Assembly (NCBI RefSeq): GCF_006539505.1 | Contig: NZ_BJND01000045.1 | Span: 23,047 to 87,046 of the forward strand | Direction of reading: 5' to 3' | DNA length: 64,000 nt | From: Streptomyces spinoverrucosus | GTDB taxonomy: Bacteria > Actinomycetota > Actinomycetes > Streptomycetales > Streptomycetaceae | Position numbers and translations under genes: made by a program | Shown: positions 1 through 8,785 of the stretch, piece after piece | Layout: every line of letters begins with the position of its first letter | Position numbering within the stretch: position 1 is the stretch's first letter | Notes under the pieces: model-generated | What the model saw: only the letters and a program-made list of their open reading frames with translations | What the model was told of the DNA's origin: nothing | Databases searched by the model: none

Positions 1-901
1 AGGCGGCGACGACGGCGTCGGTGGCCGAGGTGTTCGCCGCGGCGAACAGCCGTGCCGTCTCAGCGATGCCCAGGCGGTGCCGAGCCGTGTAGTCCCGCAG
101 CGCGGCCTGGATCTGCACCGCCAGATTGCCCCCGAAGAACAGGGCGGTCTCGGTCTGCAACGCGGTGCGGGACGAGCCGGTCCTCGCGCCCATGGCCCTC
201 ACCTCGTTCACGTCCCGGGCATAGCGGGGCGAGGACAGTGCGGGCGGGACCCCAGGACGGAACTGGGCCGGGGAAGTGAGCAGCATCGGGCGCAGCCTGC
301 CCAGCCAGGGATCGATGAAGGTCTGGTGGCCGGGTGGGGTGGGCCGCCAGACGCCGGGCGCGGGCGGGGCCGTGAACCGCACCCGTGCATCCCGGCCGTC
401 GCCTTCACGCAGCTCGATGAGATGTGCCGCGGCCCGCTCCCCGAAGGCGACGCCCTGCGTCTTGGCGCTGCCCTCGGGAATCCTGGCCAGGGATTCGGCG
501 TAGGCGGCATCAAGCGGCGCCTGGGAGGCGGGGAAATAGGTGACCAGCACCCGGTGGGCCGCGGCCACGGCGGCCGCCTCGGGCGACGCCGTGGACGGAC
601 CGCGCACCCGCCACTTGTAGGGGGCGTAGTCGCCCCGGATGCCCACCACCGCGTTGTAGACGGCAGCCGAGACGAAGCCGTGCCAGATAACCACCTGGCC
701 CGAGGGGCGAGTAGCGCCGAGGTTGGTGCCGATCGTGTCGGTGGCGATCGTGTTCCATTCCCGGATCGTGTCGGGATCCGCCGCGGGCGACGCGTGACTG
801 CCGGCAGTGGCCAGGGGTCCGCTCAGGACCGCGACGAGAACAAGGAGGAGTGACATGACGGCGCCTACGGCAGCCGGTCTGCCCGAAGTAGAGGCATGCA
901 T
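1..901 (-). CDS. Vanadium-dependent haloperoxidase / PAP2-like secreted protein, N-terminal part (runs off window start)
   Basis: The frame is open from position 901 to the window edge, so the C-terminus with the vanadate-binding histidines is outside the window. Reading from the ATG at 901, an Arg-containing start is followed by a hydrophobic stretch (SLLLVLVAVLSGPLATAGSHA), consistent with a Sec signal peptide. The mature part opens DTIREWNTIATDTIG and continues with WHGFVSAAVYNAVVGI and later FIDPWLG, the pattern of bacterial vanadium-haloperoxidase-type proteins. A second ATG at 856 would remove the positive residue before the hydrophobic core, and neither start has a convincing ribosome binding site. 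Halide oxidation or phosphatase activity cannot be judged without the missing half. Confidence 0.72.
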   Translation of the reverse strand, partial: MHASTSGRPAAVGAVMSLLLVLVAVLSGPLATAGSHASPAADPDTIREWNTIATDTIGTNLGATRPSGQVVIWHGFVSAAVYNAVVGIRGDYAPYKWRVRGPSTASPEAAAVAAAHRVLVTYFPASQAPLDAAYAESLARIPEGSAKTQGVAFGERAAAHLIELREGDGRDARVRFTAPPAPGVWRPTPPGHQTFIDPWLGRLRPMLLTSPAQFRPGVPPALSSPRYARDVNEVRAMGARTGSSRTALQTETALFFGGNLAVQIQAALRDYTARHRLGIAETARLFAAANTSATDAVVAA

Positions 902-1052
902 GACCGGCGTAACCGTTCACACGTGCGGAAGGTCACGCAGATGTGGTGCCCCGGTGCCGACGCCGCCCGCCGGGGCGGAAACCGGGCACCAACCCTGCGG
1001 TCCCGGCCCAGCGGCCCGGGTCGCTGTGTGCGAATGAACACGCCCGTTACCC

Positions 1053-1454
1053 GTGACGTTGGTGATGCGACATCCGCTTGATCGGTCGGGGGCGCCGGAA
1101 GCTGAAGACGAGCGTGTCCCGTGCGCCAAGGACAGGCGGCCGTGCGCCGCGGGGTTCGTCGCCCGTGTCACCACCCGCAACAGGCTGCCGCTGGACTACT
1201 CCGTTGCCAGTCTGAGGGTTGTGGACTTCGCCCACGTCGGGGAGGTATTCGTGCGCCGCGCGGGTGCGATGTGGGCGGACTTCGACGCCGGCCGGCGTGC
1301 CTACTTCGGCCGGCCGGTGTACGGATGCCGGACGGGCGGGGTCCGGAACCCGCTCGGCAAGGTCCGCAACCACTTCGACATCGGCGGACCCGGAGATTCG
1401 CTCCAGACCTTCCATCCGACGCTTCACGGCAGGGCCGGGAGGGCCGCAGCATGA
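1053..1454 (+). pseudogene. Remnant of a conserved actinobacterial protein of unknown function
   Basis: The recognisable part is about residues 45-115: LPLDYSVASLRVVDF, then VGEVFVRRAGAMWADFDAGRRAYFG, then NPLGKVRNHFD. This resembles a family of small Streptomyces proteins of unknown role. Relative to that pattern a stretch between VVDF and VGEV seems missing. Near 1318-1350 a one-base shift would read GVRMPDGR, fitting the family better than the actual frame. The N-terminal 40 residues look like random high-GC sequence. The stop overlaps the next start as ATGA (1451-1454), so it was probably translationally coupled to the lipoprotein gene. A shortened but functional protein cannot be excluded. 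Confidence 0.4.
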
Positions 1455-2231
1455 GACGGACCATTGCCGCGTCGGCGCTGCTCCTCGCCGCCGCGCTGAC
1501 CGGCTGTGCGGAGTCGGCGGACGAGGGGAAGCCCGTCGACTCCGCACAGCCCACCGCCCAAAGCCCGCAGGCCACCCCCGCCGAGCCCGAGCCCCGCACC
1601 GCCGCCGAGTTCCTCGCCCGCGCCGAGGAGGCGATGGCCGGGCAGAAGGGTTGGAGCTTCGCAGTGAAGGGCCGCGAGGGCCTGGTCCTGCAGGGCCAGG
1701 AAAACGCCGCGACCTACACGGCCGCCCTGCACCGGACCACGGGCGAGGAGTGGGCGCTGCACTCCACCGGCACCACCCTCAGGAAGGGCGTGAGCAAGCC
1801 TGAGGAGATCTACGTCGTCGACGGGACGGTCTACGTCAAGAAGGACACGGCCGGCTGGGAACACGGGCCCCTCACCGACGCGGAGTTCGCGGACAAGGTG
1901 GAGGACCCCCTCGCCGCGCTCGACGCGTTCCGGGGATACGGCGACGAGGTCACCGTCACCGCGCCGGAGGACGGCCCGGATGGCCAAGTGGAACTGCGCG
2001 TCCGCAAGACGACCACCCCGCTGACCGGCGTACGGGACAAGAGTGTCGTACAGAAGGCCCTGCGCGAACTCGACCCGACCCTGCGGCAGTTGCACGCAGC
2101 CGGAGTCGCCGCCCCCGAGAGCGAGATCGCCGTGAGCGGCGGGGCAGCACATCCGGTTCGAACAGGAGGTGACCGAGCGGACCACGGGGCCCTACCACGG
2201 GACCATAGCCCTGCCGGAAGGCGTCAGCTGA
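1451..2231 (+). pseudogene. Lipoprotein of unknown function, single-base frameshift near the 3' end
   Basis: The protein begins MRRTIAASALLLAAALTGC, a lipoprotein signal peptide with lipobox LTGC, so it should be anchored outside the membrane. A Pro/Ala-rich linker leads into a sensor-like domain of about 190 residues (GWSFAVKGREGLVLQG, EIYVVDGTVYVKK) reminiscent of LppX/LprG-type or DUF-type Streptomyces lipoproteins. In the G-run at 2138-2144 one base too many shifts the frame. Removing one G restores SGGQHIRFEQEVTERTTGPY and then GTIALPEGVS with a stop at 2229-2231. Without the correction the frame runs into random sequence up to 2449. A homopolymer sequencing error is as likely as a true mutation. 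It is coupled to the preceding fragment by an ATGA overlap. Confidence 0.65.
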
Positions 2232-2470
2232 TCGAACTCCCGCCACCGTCGCGCCGGTTACGCCACGCGCACCTTCGCTGCCGCCACCGGAAGGCCCTCC
2301 GCGGAAGACCCGCCGCTCGGCGTTCACCGCGAACACTTCGCAGCCCTCCCCGGGCACCACAACGCGGGCCGTCGCCCTCCCCCGAGCGCGGCTGCCGCTC
2401 GGCCGAGACCCTCCAGGGAGTGAGCGTGACACTCAGCTCCGGGAGCTGACGCCCTGTCTCGGGAGGGCAC

Positions 2471-2655
2471 GCCACGATCACGGACGTCGCGGAGGCAGCC
2501 GGAGTCTCCCTCCAAAAGGTGTTCAACGTGCTCAACGCCAACGCACCCCAGCGCGTACACCGATGACCCGCGAGCGGGTACAGCAGGTCATCGCCCAGCC
2601 GGGCTATCACACCAACCGTGCGGCTCGCTCGCTGCGGGCCAGCTCACCAAAGAGG
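2471..2655 (+). pseudogene. LacI-family DNA-binding domain relic
   Basis: In one frame the DNA reads ATITDVAEAAGVSLQKVFNVLN, the classic LacI helix-turn-helix. After a shift it continues MTRERVQQVIAQPGYHTN and RAARSLRA, the second half of the domain. No effector-binding domain follows; the next sequence belongs to an aminotransferase relic on the other strand. It is a frameshifted stub of a sugar-responsive repressor with no function left. Confidence 0.7.
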
Positions 2656-2685
2656 GGACGGCCTCATCCAGCGGACCGCACCGGG

Positions 2686-3425
2686 TCACTCCCGCAGGGA
2701 CTCCAGCGCCGCGGCGACACGCCCGGACACCTCCGGCGGGGTCGAAGCGTGCGGGGACAGCCTCAGCGAATCGCCGCGCACCGTCGCGGTGACCCCTTCG
2801 GCCTGCAACGCCTCGCCGACGACCCGAGGATCGTAATCCGGCAGCGCGAAGGACAGGATGCCCGCCCGCCGTGCCGGATCGGCCGGGGACAGCACCCGGC
2901 CGCCGGCCCGCTCCACGACCTCGACGAGCTCGGTGACCCGGGCTTCGATCGCGGTCTCGATCGCCGCGACGCCGTGCCGCTCCACAAGATCAAGCGCGGC
3001 TGCGAACGCTCCTGCAGCCACCGGGCTGAGATGAGTGATCGACCACCGCCCGGCGTCCGTGGCAGGCGGATGTTCCCCTCCGTCGAAGAGACCCGCCTCC
3101 TCCACCCCGTCCAGCCGGTCAGAACCGGCTCAAGACAGCCCAGCGCCCGGTCGGACAGGGCCGCGAACCCCGTCGACCAGCCTGCCCGCAGCCACTTCTG
3201 GCCGCCCACAACCAGTACATCGGCCGCATCCCACGGCATCCGTGTCACACCGAACGCCTGGATGGCATCCACACTCAGCAGCCGCTCCGGCCCGATCACC
3301 TCGCGCAGCGCCGCCAGGTCCGCACGGAAACCGGTGCGGAAAACGCGATGCAGGCGGGAGGCTGGCGCAGGAAGAGGTTCCGCGGGGCGTGACCTCCACA
3401 CACCCACTGCATGTACCGGACACAC
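2686..3425 (-). pseudogene. Class V aminotransferase (PLP enzyme), truncated and frameshifted
   Basis: Two overlapping reverse frames hold consecutive parts of one protein. The upstream frame (from about 3365) reads FRADLAALREVIGPERLLSVDAIQAFG and VLVVGGQKWLRAGWSTGFAALS, with the PLP-binding lysine in GGQKW. Near 3105-3115 the coding sense moves to another frame reading WSITHLSPVAAGAFAAALDL up to GDSLRLSPHASTPPEVSGRV, the typical C-terminus. The N-terminal third is absent. Family members are cysteine-desulfurase- or kynureninase-like; the substrate cannot be told. Not functional as it stands. Confidence 0.75.
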
Positions 3426-3454
3426 GACACATCAGCCGGGCCTCCACCTTCCAG

Positions 3455-3646
3455 TCCACCATCCAGCCGTTGGGCTCGCGCCGGGCCACGGTACGACTGC
3501 GGGTGCGTCGGTACTTCTGTGACCGGAAGAGTTGTTCCCGCAGGACGTTCGTCGAGGAGGTGCCGGGGCTCTCCCAACGGCACCGCCGCTCCAGAACGGG
3601 GATGACAGGACGGCTGCGGTCGACCTGCCTCGCCAGTAACTCGTAA
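3455..3646 (+). mobile_element. ISL3-family transposase remnant (N-terminal zinc-finger part)
   Basis: The forward frame ending at 3646 contains RRATVRLRVRRYFCDRKSCSRRTF followed by VEEVPGLSQRHRRSRTG. That is the N-terminal region of ISL3-type transposases, where a CxxxxC pair is followed by RTF and VPGL. Nothing of the DDE core follows and no terminal repeats were found. It ends just before the promoter region of the GH27 gene, so it is an insertion scar. Confidence 0.6.
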
Positions 3647-3653
3647 TTTACGA
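3641..3653. promoter_or_regulatory. Perfect 13-bp palindrome, candidate operator upstream of the GH27 gene
   Basis: TCGTAA and TTACGA flank a central T in an AT-rich patch within otherwise very GC-rich DNA. It sits 8 bases upstream of a plausible -35 hexamer. The size suits a repressor site such as for a LacI-type sugar regulator, but the regulator is not identifiable here. Confidence 0.35.
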
Positions 3654-3660
3654 ATTAATG

Positions 3661-3689
3661 TTGACGCGCGCCGCTAACCCCTGCAAGGT
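3661..3689 (+). promoter_or_regulatory. Candidate sigma-70-like promoter for the alpha-galactosidase gene
   Basis: TTGACG at 3661-3666 is followed after 17 bases by CAAGGT at 3684-3689, an acceptable actinobacterial -35/-10 pair. It lies about 137 bases before the ATG of the GH27 gene and just downstream of a palindrome. This is a consensus match only. Confidence 0.35.
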
Positions 3690-3825
3690 TCTGGCCAAAA
3701 CACCGCAGGCGCGCGGGCGTTGACTGGTCCGAAGAGCGATCACCGCATCCTCAGCGATGGAGCGGCATCTGAGACTCACGACCGGGACGGGTCGGCACGC
3801 TTGATCGGACAGCGAAGGATCTGAT

Positions 3826-5907
3826 GTGAAACGACATCTCACCGTCCTGCTGGCCCTCCTGGCCGGCTTGCTGGTCGTGAACGGACCCGCCCACGCCGGC
3901 GCCGCGTCCGGCAGTGTCGCCGTCACGACGGCGGCCCCTCAGCAGGTGCTGAGCCCGACGCCGTACATGGGCTGGAACACCTACTACGCGCTGGGTGGCG
4001 ATCCGACCGAGGCCGAGGTCAAGTCGACAGCCGACTTCCTGGTCAGCAGCGGCCTGCGCGACGTCGGCTACGAGTACGTCTGGATCGACGGCAATTGGGC
4101 GGCGCCGACGCCGCGCAGCTCGGCCGGCGACCTGGTGCCCAACCCGGACCAGTTCCCGAACGGGCTGAAGCCGCTGGTCGACTACATCCACGCCAAGGGC
4201 CTGAAGGCCGGCATCTACACCGACGCCGGTCCGTACATCCCGGGCAAGTGCGGACTCGGCAGCCACGGCTACTACCAGCGCGACGCGGACCAGTTCGCCG
4301 CCTGGCAGTTCGACGCGGTCAAGGTGGACTACCTCTGCGGGATCGCCGCGGACCTCGACCCGAAGACCGTCTACACCGAGTTCGCGCAGGCGTTGCGGAA
4401 CAACGCCAGCGGGCGCCCCATGCTCTTCAACCTCTGCAACCCGGTGACCTCCCCGGACTGGGGCAACTATCCGGAGGAGCAGCAGTCGACGTACTCCTGG
4501 ACCTACGCTCCGGCGATCGCGCAGTCCTGGCGGACGTACACGGATGTGGGTTTCGTCGGTGAGATCAAGTTCAAGGACGTGCTGCGGAACTACGACGCGA
4601 ATGCGCGGCATCCCGATGTCGCCGGGCCGGGGCACTTCAACGACCCGGACTACCTCGGGCCTGAACTGGGGATGACCGACGAGGAGTTCCGTACCCAGAT
4701 GACGCTGTGGTCGGTGGCAGCCGCGCCGTTGGTGATCGGCAGCGACGTCCGTAAGCTCAGCCAGACCTCGCTCGGCATCCTCGCGGACCGCGACGTCCTC
4801 GCGATCAACCAGGACCCCGCCGGCATCCAGGCCGTCCGCGTCGGCCCCGCCGGTACGACGGAAACCTGGGTGAAGCGTCTGGCAGGCGGTGACCGTGCCG
4901 TGGTGCTGCTGAACCGGGGCGACAGCCCGACGACGCTGACCACGACTGCCCGGTCGGTCGGGCTGTCCGGGGATCGGTTCACCCTGAAGAACGCCTGGAC
5001 CGACCAGGTCACCGAGAGCGCCGGCACCATCAGTGCCGCCGTCCCGGCTCACGGCGCGGCCCTGTTCCGGGTCCGCCCGGCGACGGGCAAGCCCGGTCTT
5101 CCGCACGTCGTCGCCGGTCTTCCGCAGGTGACGCAGGTCGGTGGCGACACGGTGCCGTCCGGGGTCGCCCCGGTGGTCGCCGGTGGCGACCAGGCCCGGG
5201 TCGAGGTCACCGTCCGCAATGACGGTGCGCGGCCGGTCTTCGCACCGCGGGTCGAGCTGGCGGTGCCCGTCGGCTGGACAGCCCGTCCTCTCGGCAAAGC
5301 GCCGAAGCTGCTGGAGTCCAACCGCTCCGTGACCTTGGCCTTCACGATGACTCTTCCGGCCACCGCCGCGCCGGGCAACGCCGCGCTGACCGCCACCACC
5401 TCCTACGAGGTGCCCGGCAAGAGACGGCTGCGGCACGAGACGGCCACGGCGGTGGTTGTGGCACCGGTGGCGCCGGACGGCGACGTCGTCCTGTCACACC
5501 ACGATTGGATCAGCGCCACCAGTGGGTGGATGAGCCCGACGGTCGACCGGAGCGTCGGTGGCTGGTCACCGATCAGCATGCTCGGCCAGGTCCACCCGAC
5601 CGGTATCGGGGTCGCCTCGCCCTCCTCGGTCCGCTACTACCTCGGCGACCGGTGCACCCGGCTGGCCACGACCGTCGGCATCGACGATGCGGTACGCAAC
5701 GTCGGCCCCGAGGGCGGCACCTCGACTTTCCAGGTGCTCGGTGACGGCCGGGTGCTGTTCGACAGCGGTGTACTGACCCGCGACGACGTCCGCGAGGTCG
5801 ACATCGACCTGACCGGCGTCCGGGTGCTCGACCTGGTGGTAGGAGACGCCGGCGACGGCGGCTACAACGACCGCGCCAACTGGGCCGGTTTGAACGCCAC
5901 CTGCTGA
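3826..5907 (+). CDS. Secreted GH27 alpha-galactosidase with NEW3 and NPCBM domains
   Basis: The 693-residue protein starts with a Sec signal peptide (MKRHLTVLLALLAGLLVV, cleavage near AHAGA). Residues about 40-320 form the GH27 barrel: TPYMGWNTYYAL at the start, KVDYLCG with nucleophile Asp168, and HFNDPDYLG containing the presumed acid/base Asp. A C-terminal beta domain follows to about 410, then an NEW3-type domain (about 440-545, VEVTVRNDGARPVF) and an NPCBM galactose/carbohydrate-binding module (about 555-693, ending GYNDRANWAGLNATC). The enzyme should release terminal alpha-linked galactose from galactomannan or related plant polymers outside the cell. The gene stands alone between a candidate promoter and a strong hairpin terminator. 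Confidence 0.93.
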   Translation: MKRHLTVLLALLAGLLVVNGPAHAGAASGSVAVTTAAPQQVLSPTPYMGWNTYYALGGDPTEAEVKSTADFLVSSGLRDVGYEYVWIDGNWAAPTPRSSAGDLVPNPDQFPNGLKPLVDYIHAKGLKAGIYTDAGPYIPGKCGLGSHGYYQRDADQFAAWQFDAVKVDYLCGIAADLDPKTVYTEFAQALRNNASGRPMLFNLCNPVTSPDWGNYPEEQQSTYSWTYAPAIAQSWRTYTDVGFVGEIKFKDVLRNYDANARHPDVAGPGHFNDPDYLGPELGMTDEEFRTQMTLWSVAAAPLVIGSDVRKLSQTSLGILADRDVLAINQDPAGIQAVRVGPAGTTETWVKRLAGGDRAVVLLNRGDSPTTLTTTARSVGLSGDRFTLKNAWTDQVTESAGTISAAVPAHGAALFRVRPATGKPGLPHVVAGLPQVTQVGGDTVPSGVAPVVAGGDQARVEVTVRNDGARPVFAPRVELAVPVGWTARPLGKAPKLLESNRSVTLAFTMTLPATAAPGNAALTATTSYEVPGKRRLRHETATAVVVAPVAPDGDVVLSHHDWISATSGWMSPTVDRSVGGWSPISMLGQVHPTGIGVASPSSVRYYLGDRCTRLATTVGIDDAVRNVGPEGGTSTFQVLGDGRVLFDSGVLTRDDVREVDIDLTGVRVLDLVVGDAGDGGYNDRANWAGLNATC

Positions 5908-5915
5908 TTCAGCTC

Positions 5916-5955
5916 GCCGCAGTCAGGTGAGGTGGCACCCTCACCTGACTGCGGC
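5916..5955 (+). terminator. Strong hairpin terminator after the GH27 gene
   Basis: A perfect 17-bp inverted repeat (5916-5932 and 5939-5955) encloses a 6-base loop, starting 8 bases after the stop codon. There is no U-tract, which is usual for Streptomyces terminators. Confidence 0.8.
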
Positions 5956-6261
5956 ACGGCAGGCCCGTTCACCCCCGACTCGTTCTGCCCTCGCCCAACG
6001 GATCCGCCATCGCCGCGGCGGCATGGGACGCGACGGTGGTGGCAGGCTGTCTGCGCAACGCCACCACTGTCGGACCTTGGGCTGGTCCAGCACCGTTCAC
6101 CCGGCTGACCCGCCGTTCCCGCACCGAGCCCTTTCTGGCCTTCGACGGCACAGCCACAGCCCTCATCTGCCGCCGAGCGCCTGCCCAGGGACGTAACACC
6201 GACGACAGCGACGATCCGGCTGGATACGCTGACCTGCCCTGATCAGCTGAAAGGTGCCGCG

Positions 6262-6702
6262 ATGAGCCAGTACTTCGAGATAGCCGACGAGACCGTGTGG
6301 AACCCATCCAATGGCGCTTCCCGTATTTTCCAGCGCCAAGTAGCGGTGTTCGAGGCGGAACTGGGACTCCCATCGGGCATCGGGCCGATGGAGAACGACG
6401 AGTGCCAGATCGACCGTGCCGCCTTCGAGACTTTCGTCAACGCCCTGCTGGCACAGCACCGAAGAACGAGCCACGCCATAGTGCTCGCGCTCTCCGAAGG
6501 CTTCACTGCCACAGTGCTGGTTCTCGCAGAGCGCGCCGGAATCAGGGTGGACTGGGCACAGCTCGCAGCCACCCCGGGCACTCTGCTCGAAGACGTGCAG
6601 GTTTCCGCCGTCACAGGGATGTCCGTCCCGGCAGAAGGCGAAGCCTGGATTGCGGGACTGCGCGAGAAGGCACGAGACCTGGGGCGCCGCATGCCCCGCT
6701 GA
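6262..6702 (+). CDS. DUF6086-type small cytoplasmic protein, function unknown
   Basis: The 146-residue protein begins MSQYFEIADETVWNPSNGAS and contains LPSGIGPMENDECQID, a pattern I recall from the Streptomyces DUF6086 family. No signal peptide, membrane segment or catalytic motif is visible. Related proteins are often found singly or near toxin-like genes, but nothing here supports a role. The gene follows about 300 bases without other coding signal after the GH27 terminator and stands alone. Confidence 0.7.
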   Translation: MSQYFEIADETVWNPSNGASRIFQRQVAVFEAELGLPSGIGPMENDECQIDRAAFETFVNALLAQHRRTSHAIVLALSEGFTATVLVLAERAGIRVDWAQLAATPGTLLEDVQVSAVTGMSVPAEGEAWIAGLREKARDLGRRMPR

Positions 6703-6858
6703 CCAGAGCGCGCGCGTATGACGAACCGAGCACTGGACCCCCACCTGTTCAAACCACCATAAGAAACGGCGTCTAGCTGTATGGCGGTCCGCCAGACAGG
6801 ATGAAGGGGACTCGGAACGGATGGAGGCCGCGCGGCATCGAGGAGACCGTCAGTGTGC

Positions 6859-7704
6859 TTACTCGCCCAGCAGGGCCACGGTGTCCCGCAGTCGTTCGCA
6901 CGCGCAGTCGTACCGCTCGGTGTCGGTGTGTGCCCGGAAGTTCGTCTCGATGATCTGGATCAGAGCGAGGTGGAGGTTGTACAGCCGCCGACGGGTCCGC
7001 TCGGCGGTGGTGAACGGCCGGTGGCCGTAGCCGCGGATGAAAAACGTGGCGTTCCCGTAAGCGCTCGACTCGCTCCCGGTGAAGCCGAACTCCATCAGCG
7101 GATCGCCGTAGAACGCCCGCTCGTGGTCGAGGATTGCCACGATCTGGCCGTCGCGCACCATGCAGTTGCCGGGCCACAGGTCCCACTCGACGAACCGGGG
7201 CTCGGTCACCTCGTCCAGCGAACTGGCGTGCGCGGCCACGACTTCGCGGATCACGTCGTAGCCGTGGCGCAGGTCGACGCCGCGTCGCTCGCCGTCGCCC
7301 AGCAGCTCCTCGACCATCCGCAGGAAGGCCGCGCGCCACGTGCTTTCGCCCGGCCCGGCCAGCGGGCCGAAGGCGCTGCCGGGGATGGTGTTGAGCTCGC
7401 GGGTGATCGCGCCGAGCGCCTCGTCGTAGGCGTTGATCTCCGTTTCGGCCAGGGTGTCCCTGATGACGTTGAGGTTGTCCGCGCCCACATACATCATGAA
7501 GAAGTAGTCGGCGTCACACACCTCATGGCTCTGATCGGCGAAGTCGACCACCGGCACTGGAACCTTCGTGTGCTCCCGGATCAGCCGCAGCGCCGCCAGT
7601 TCGGTGGCCATGGCGCCGCGCTCGTAGGTCATGACCTCGACGTCCGGCGGCGGCGCGATCTTGAGGACGACTTGCGCGCCGGATCGCAGCCGGATCCGCC
7701 TCAA
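6859..7704 (-). CDS. Aminoglycoside-phosphotransferase-family kinase, N-terminally short
   Basis: The protein has the APH/choline-kinase fold. A lysine strand (AQVVLKIAPP) is followed by a hinge with FFMMYVGADN, the catalytic loop FVEWDLWPGNCMVRDG (the usual HGDL reads EWDL, then N), and the metal-binding ILDHERAFYGDP in place of IDWE. Reading starts at a TTG at 7704. Upstream in frame only about 10 more residues are open before a stop, so the first beta strand and part of the glycine-rich loop are missing. Either a truncated relic or a protein with an unusually short N-terminus. Its substrate cannot be inferred; resistance should not be assumed. Confidence 0.6.
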   Translation of the reverse strand: MRRIRLRSGAQVVLKIAPPPDVEVMTYERGAMATELAALRLIREHTKVPVPVVDFADQSHEVCDADYFFMMYVGADNLNVIRDTLAETEINAYDEALGAITRELNTIPGSAFGPLAGPGESTWRAAFLRMVEELLGDGERRGVDLRHGYDVIREVVAAHASSLDEVTEPRFVEWDLWPGNCMVRDGQIVAILDHERAFYGDPLMEFGFTGSESSAYGNATFFIRGYGHRPFTTAERTRRRLYNLHLALIQIIETNFRAHTDTERYDCACERLRDTVALLGE

Positions 7705-7809
7705 CGGGCTGCCGGTTCTTTGTGATGCTCTCCATCAATCCTCCGCCCGAAGCATGATCGGACGGTAACATCAGGACGGCGTTGTGCACTCGGTCGGGCA
7801 GGCGGCCGA

Positions 7810-8430
7810 TCAGCCGCGGGGGCGGCTCCCGTGGTGGTAGCCGAGTTCGAGATAGCGAGTGCGGCTGCTCCAGGAGCCGAGGTCGGGCGTGTTGGCCAGG
7901 ACGTCGTGCCAGGGCTGGGCGCCGGGAGCGGCCGCCTCGCCCGAAGCCGCCTTATCGTGCGCGGGCAGCGGATAGCCGGGGCGCCCGGCCCAGAGCCGCA
8001 CTCCCGACCGCGCCTCGGACTCGCGGACAGCTTCCCAATAGCCCACTGAGAACATGCCGGCGAGCTGGTGCATGGCGATGAAGCCGGCCAGGCCGTCCTC
8101 GGGGTCCGTGCGGTCCGGGCGCTCGGTGAGGGCGTGCCACAGGATGTACATGTTCGGTAGCCGCACCTCGGGCTGGAATCGGTACACGAACCGCTCCAGC
8201 CTGATCGAGCCGATGCGGGGCAGCTGCACCCGGGTGAGCGGGACGACTTCGCGCTCGCCGCCGGTCCAGGTCAGCCTCTCGTTGCGGCCCATGTAGCCGG
8301 GCTCGCTGAAGACCGTGACGTGGAGGCGTTCCCTGCGATCAGGTCGGCGGTTGTGCAGCAGACCCGCGCAGGCGACGGCGCCGCCCACGGAGGCCAGGCC
8401 CGCCAGGAGAATCCTGGTCTTGCGCTTCAT
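7810..8430 (-). CDS. Membrane-anchored protein of unknown function
   Basis: Starting at the ATG at 8430, with GAGGTG about 11 bases upstream, the 206-residue protein has a short basic start (MKRKTR) and a hydrophobic segment ILLAGLASVGGAVACAGLL, giving an N-in anchored or secreted topology. The rest is soluble and rich in aromatic residues (ERFVYRFQPEVRLPNMYILWH, FIAMHQLAGMFSVGYWEAVRESE, DLGSWSSRTRYLELGYH). I do not recognise the family. A longer frame reaches 8658, but the extra 76 residues look like random high-GC translation. Confidence 0.6.
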   Translation of the reverse strand: MKRKTRILLAGLASVGGAVACAGLLHNRRPDRRERLHVTVFSEPGYMGRNERLTWTGGEREVVPLTRVQLPRIGSIRLERFVYRFQPEVRLPNMYILWHALTERPDRTDPEDGLAGFIAMHQLAGMFSVGYWEAVRESEARSGVRLWAGRPGYPLPAHDKAASGEAAAPGAQPWHDVLANTPDLGSWSSRTRYLELGYHHGSRPRG

Positions 8431-8694
8431 CGGCACGCGGCACCTCGCTTCTGAGGGGACGGGCGCCTCCATCATGCGCCACCGACGGCCCTTGACACGG
8501 TGGCCTCCGGGTCGACTACGACGCCCCCAGGAGACCGGCCACCGCTCCAGACTGCTACGGCTGAGGTGGCGGCCATCCCTGACCGAGTTCGCGCTTCGGC
8601 CTGAGGCACGCTCAATCAGGCTTCGTCCGGCAGCAGGGCGGAGCGGAACGGCCGACACGGCGTAGTTTCCGACAGGACGAGCGGACGCGGCGGT

Positions 8695-8739
8695 CGCGCC
8701 CGGTGGTCCGGCAGTTGCGTGGCCGGACCACCGGGCGCG
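8695..8739 (-). terminator. Hairpin terminator downstream of the GH5 gene
   Basis: An 18-bp perfect inverted repeat (8695-8712 and 8722-8739) with a 9-base loop lies about 47 bases past the cellulase stop codon. The rest of 8431-8785 shows no coding signal. Confidence 0.75.
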
Positions 8740-8785
8740 CTGCCGGCGGCCTGTGCGGCGGCCTCCGACTCGGGCGCTGCCTGAG

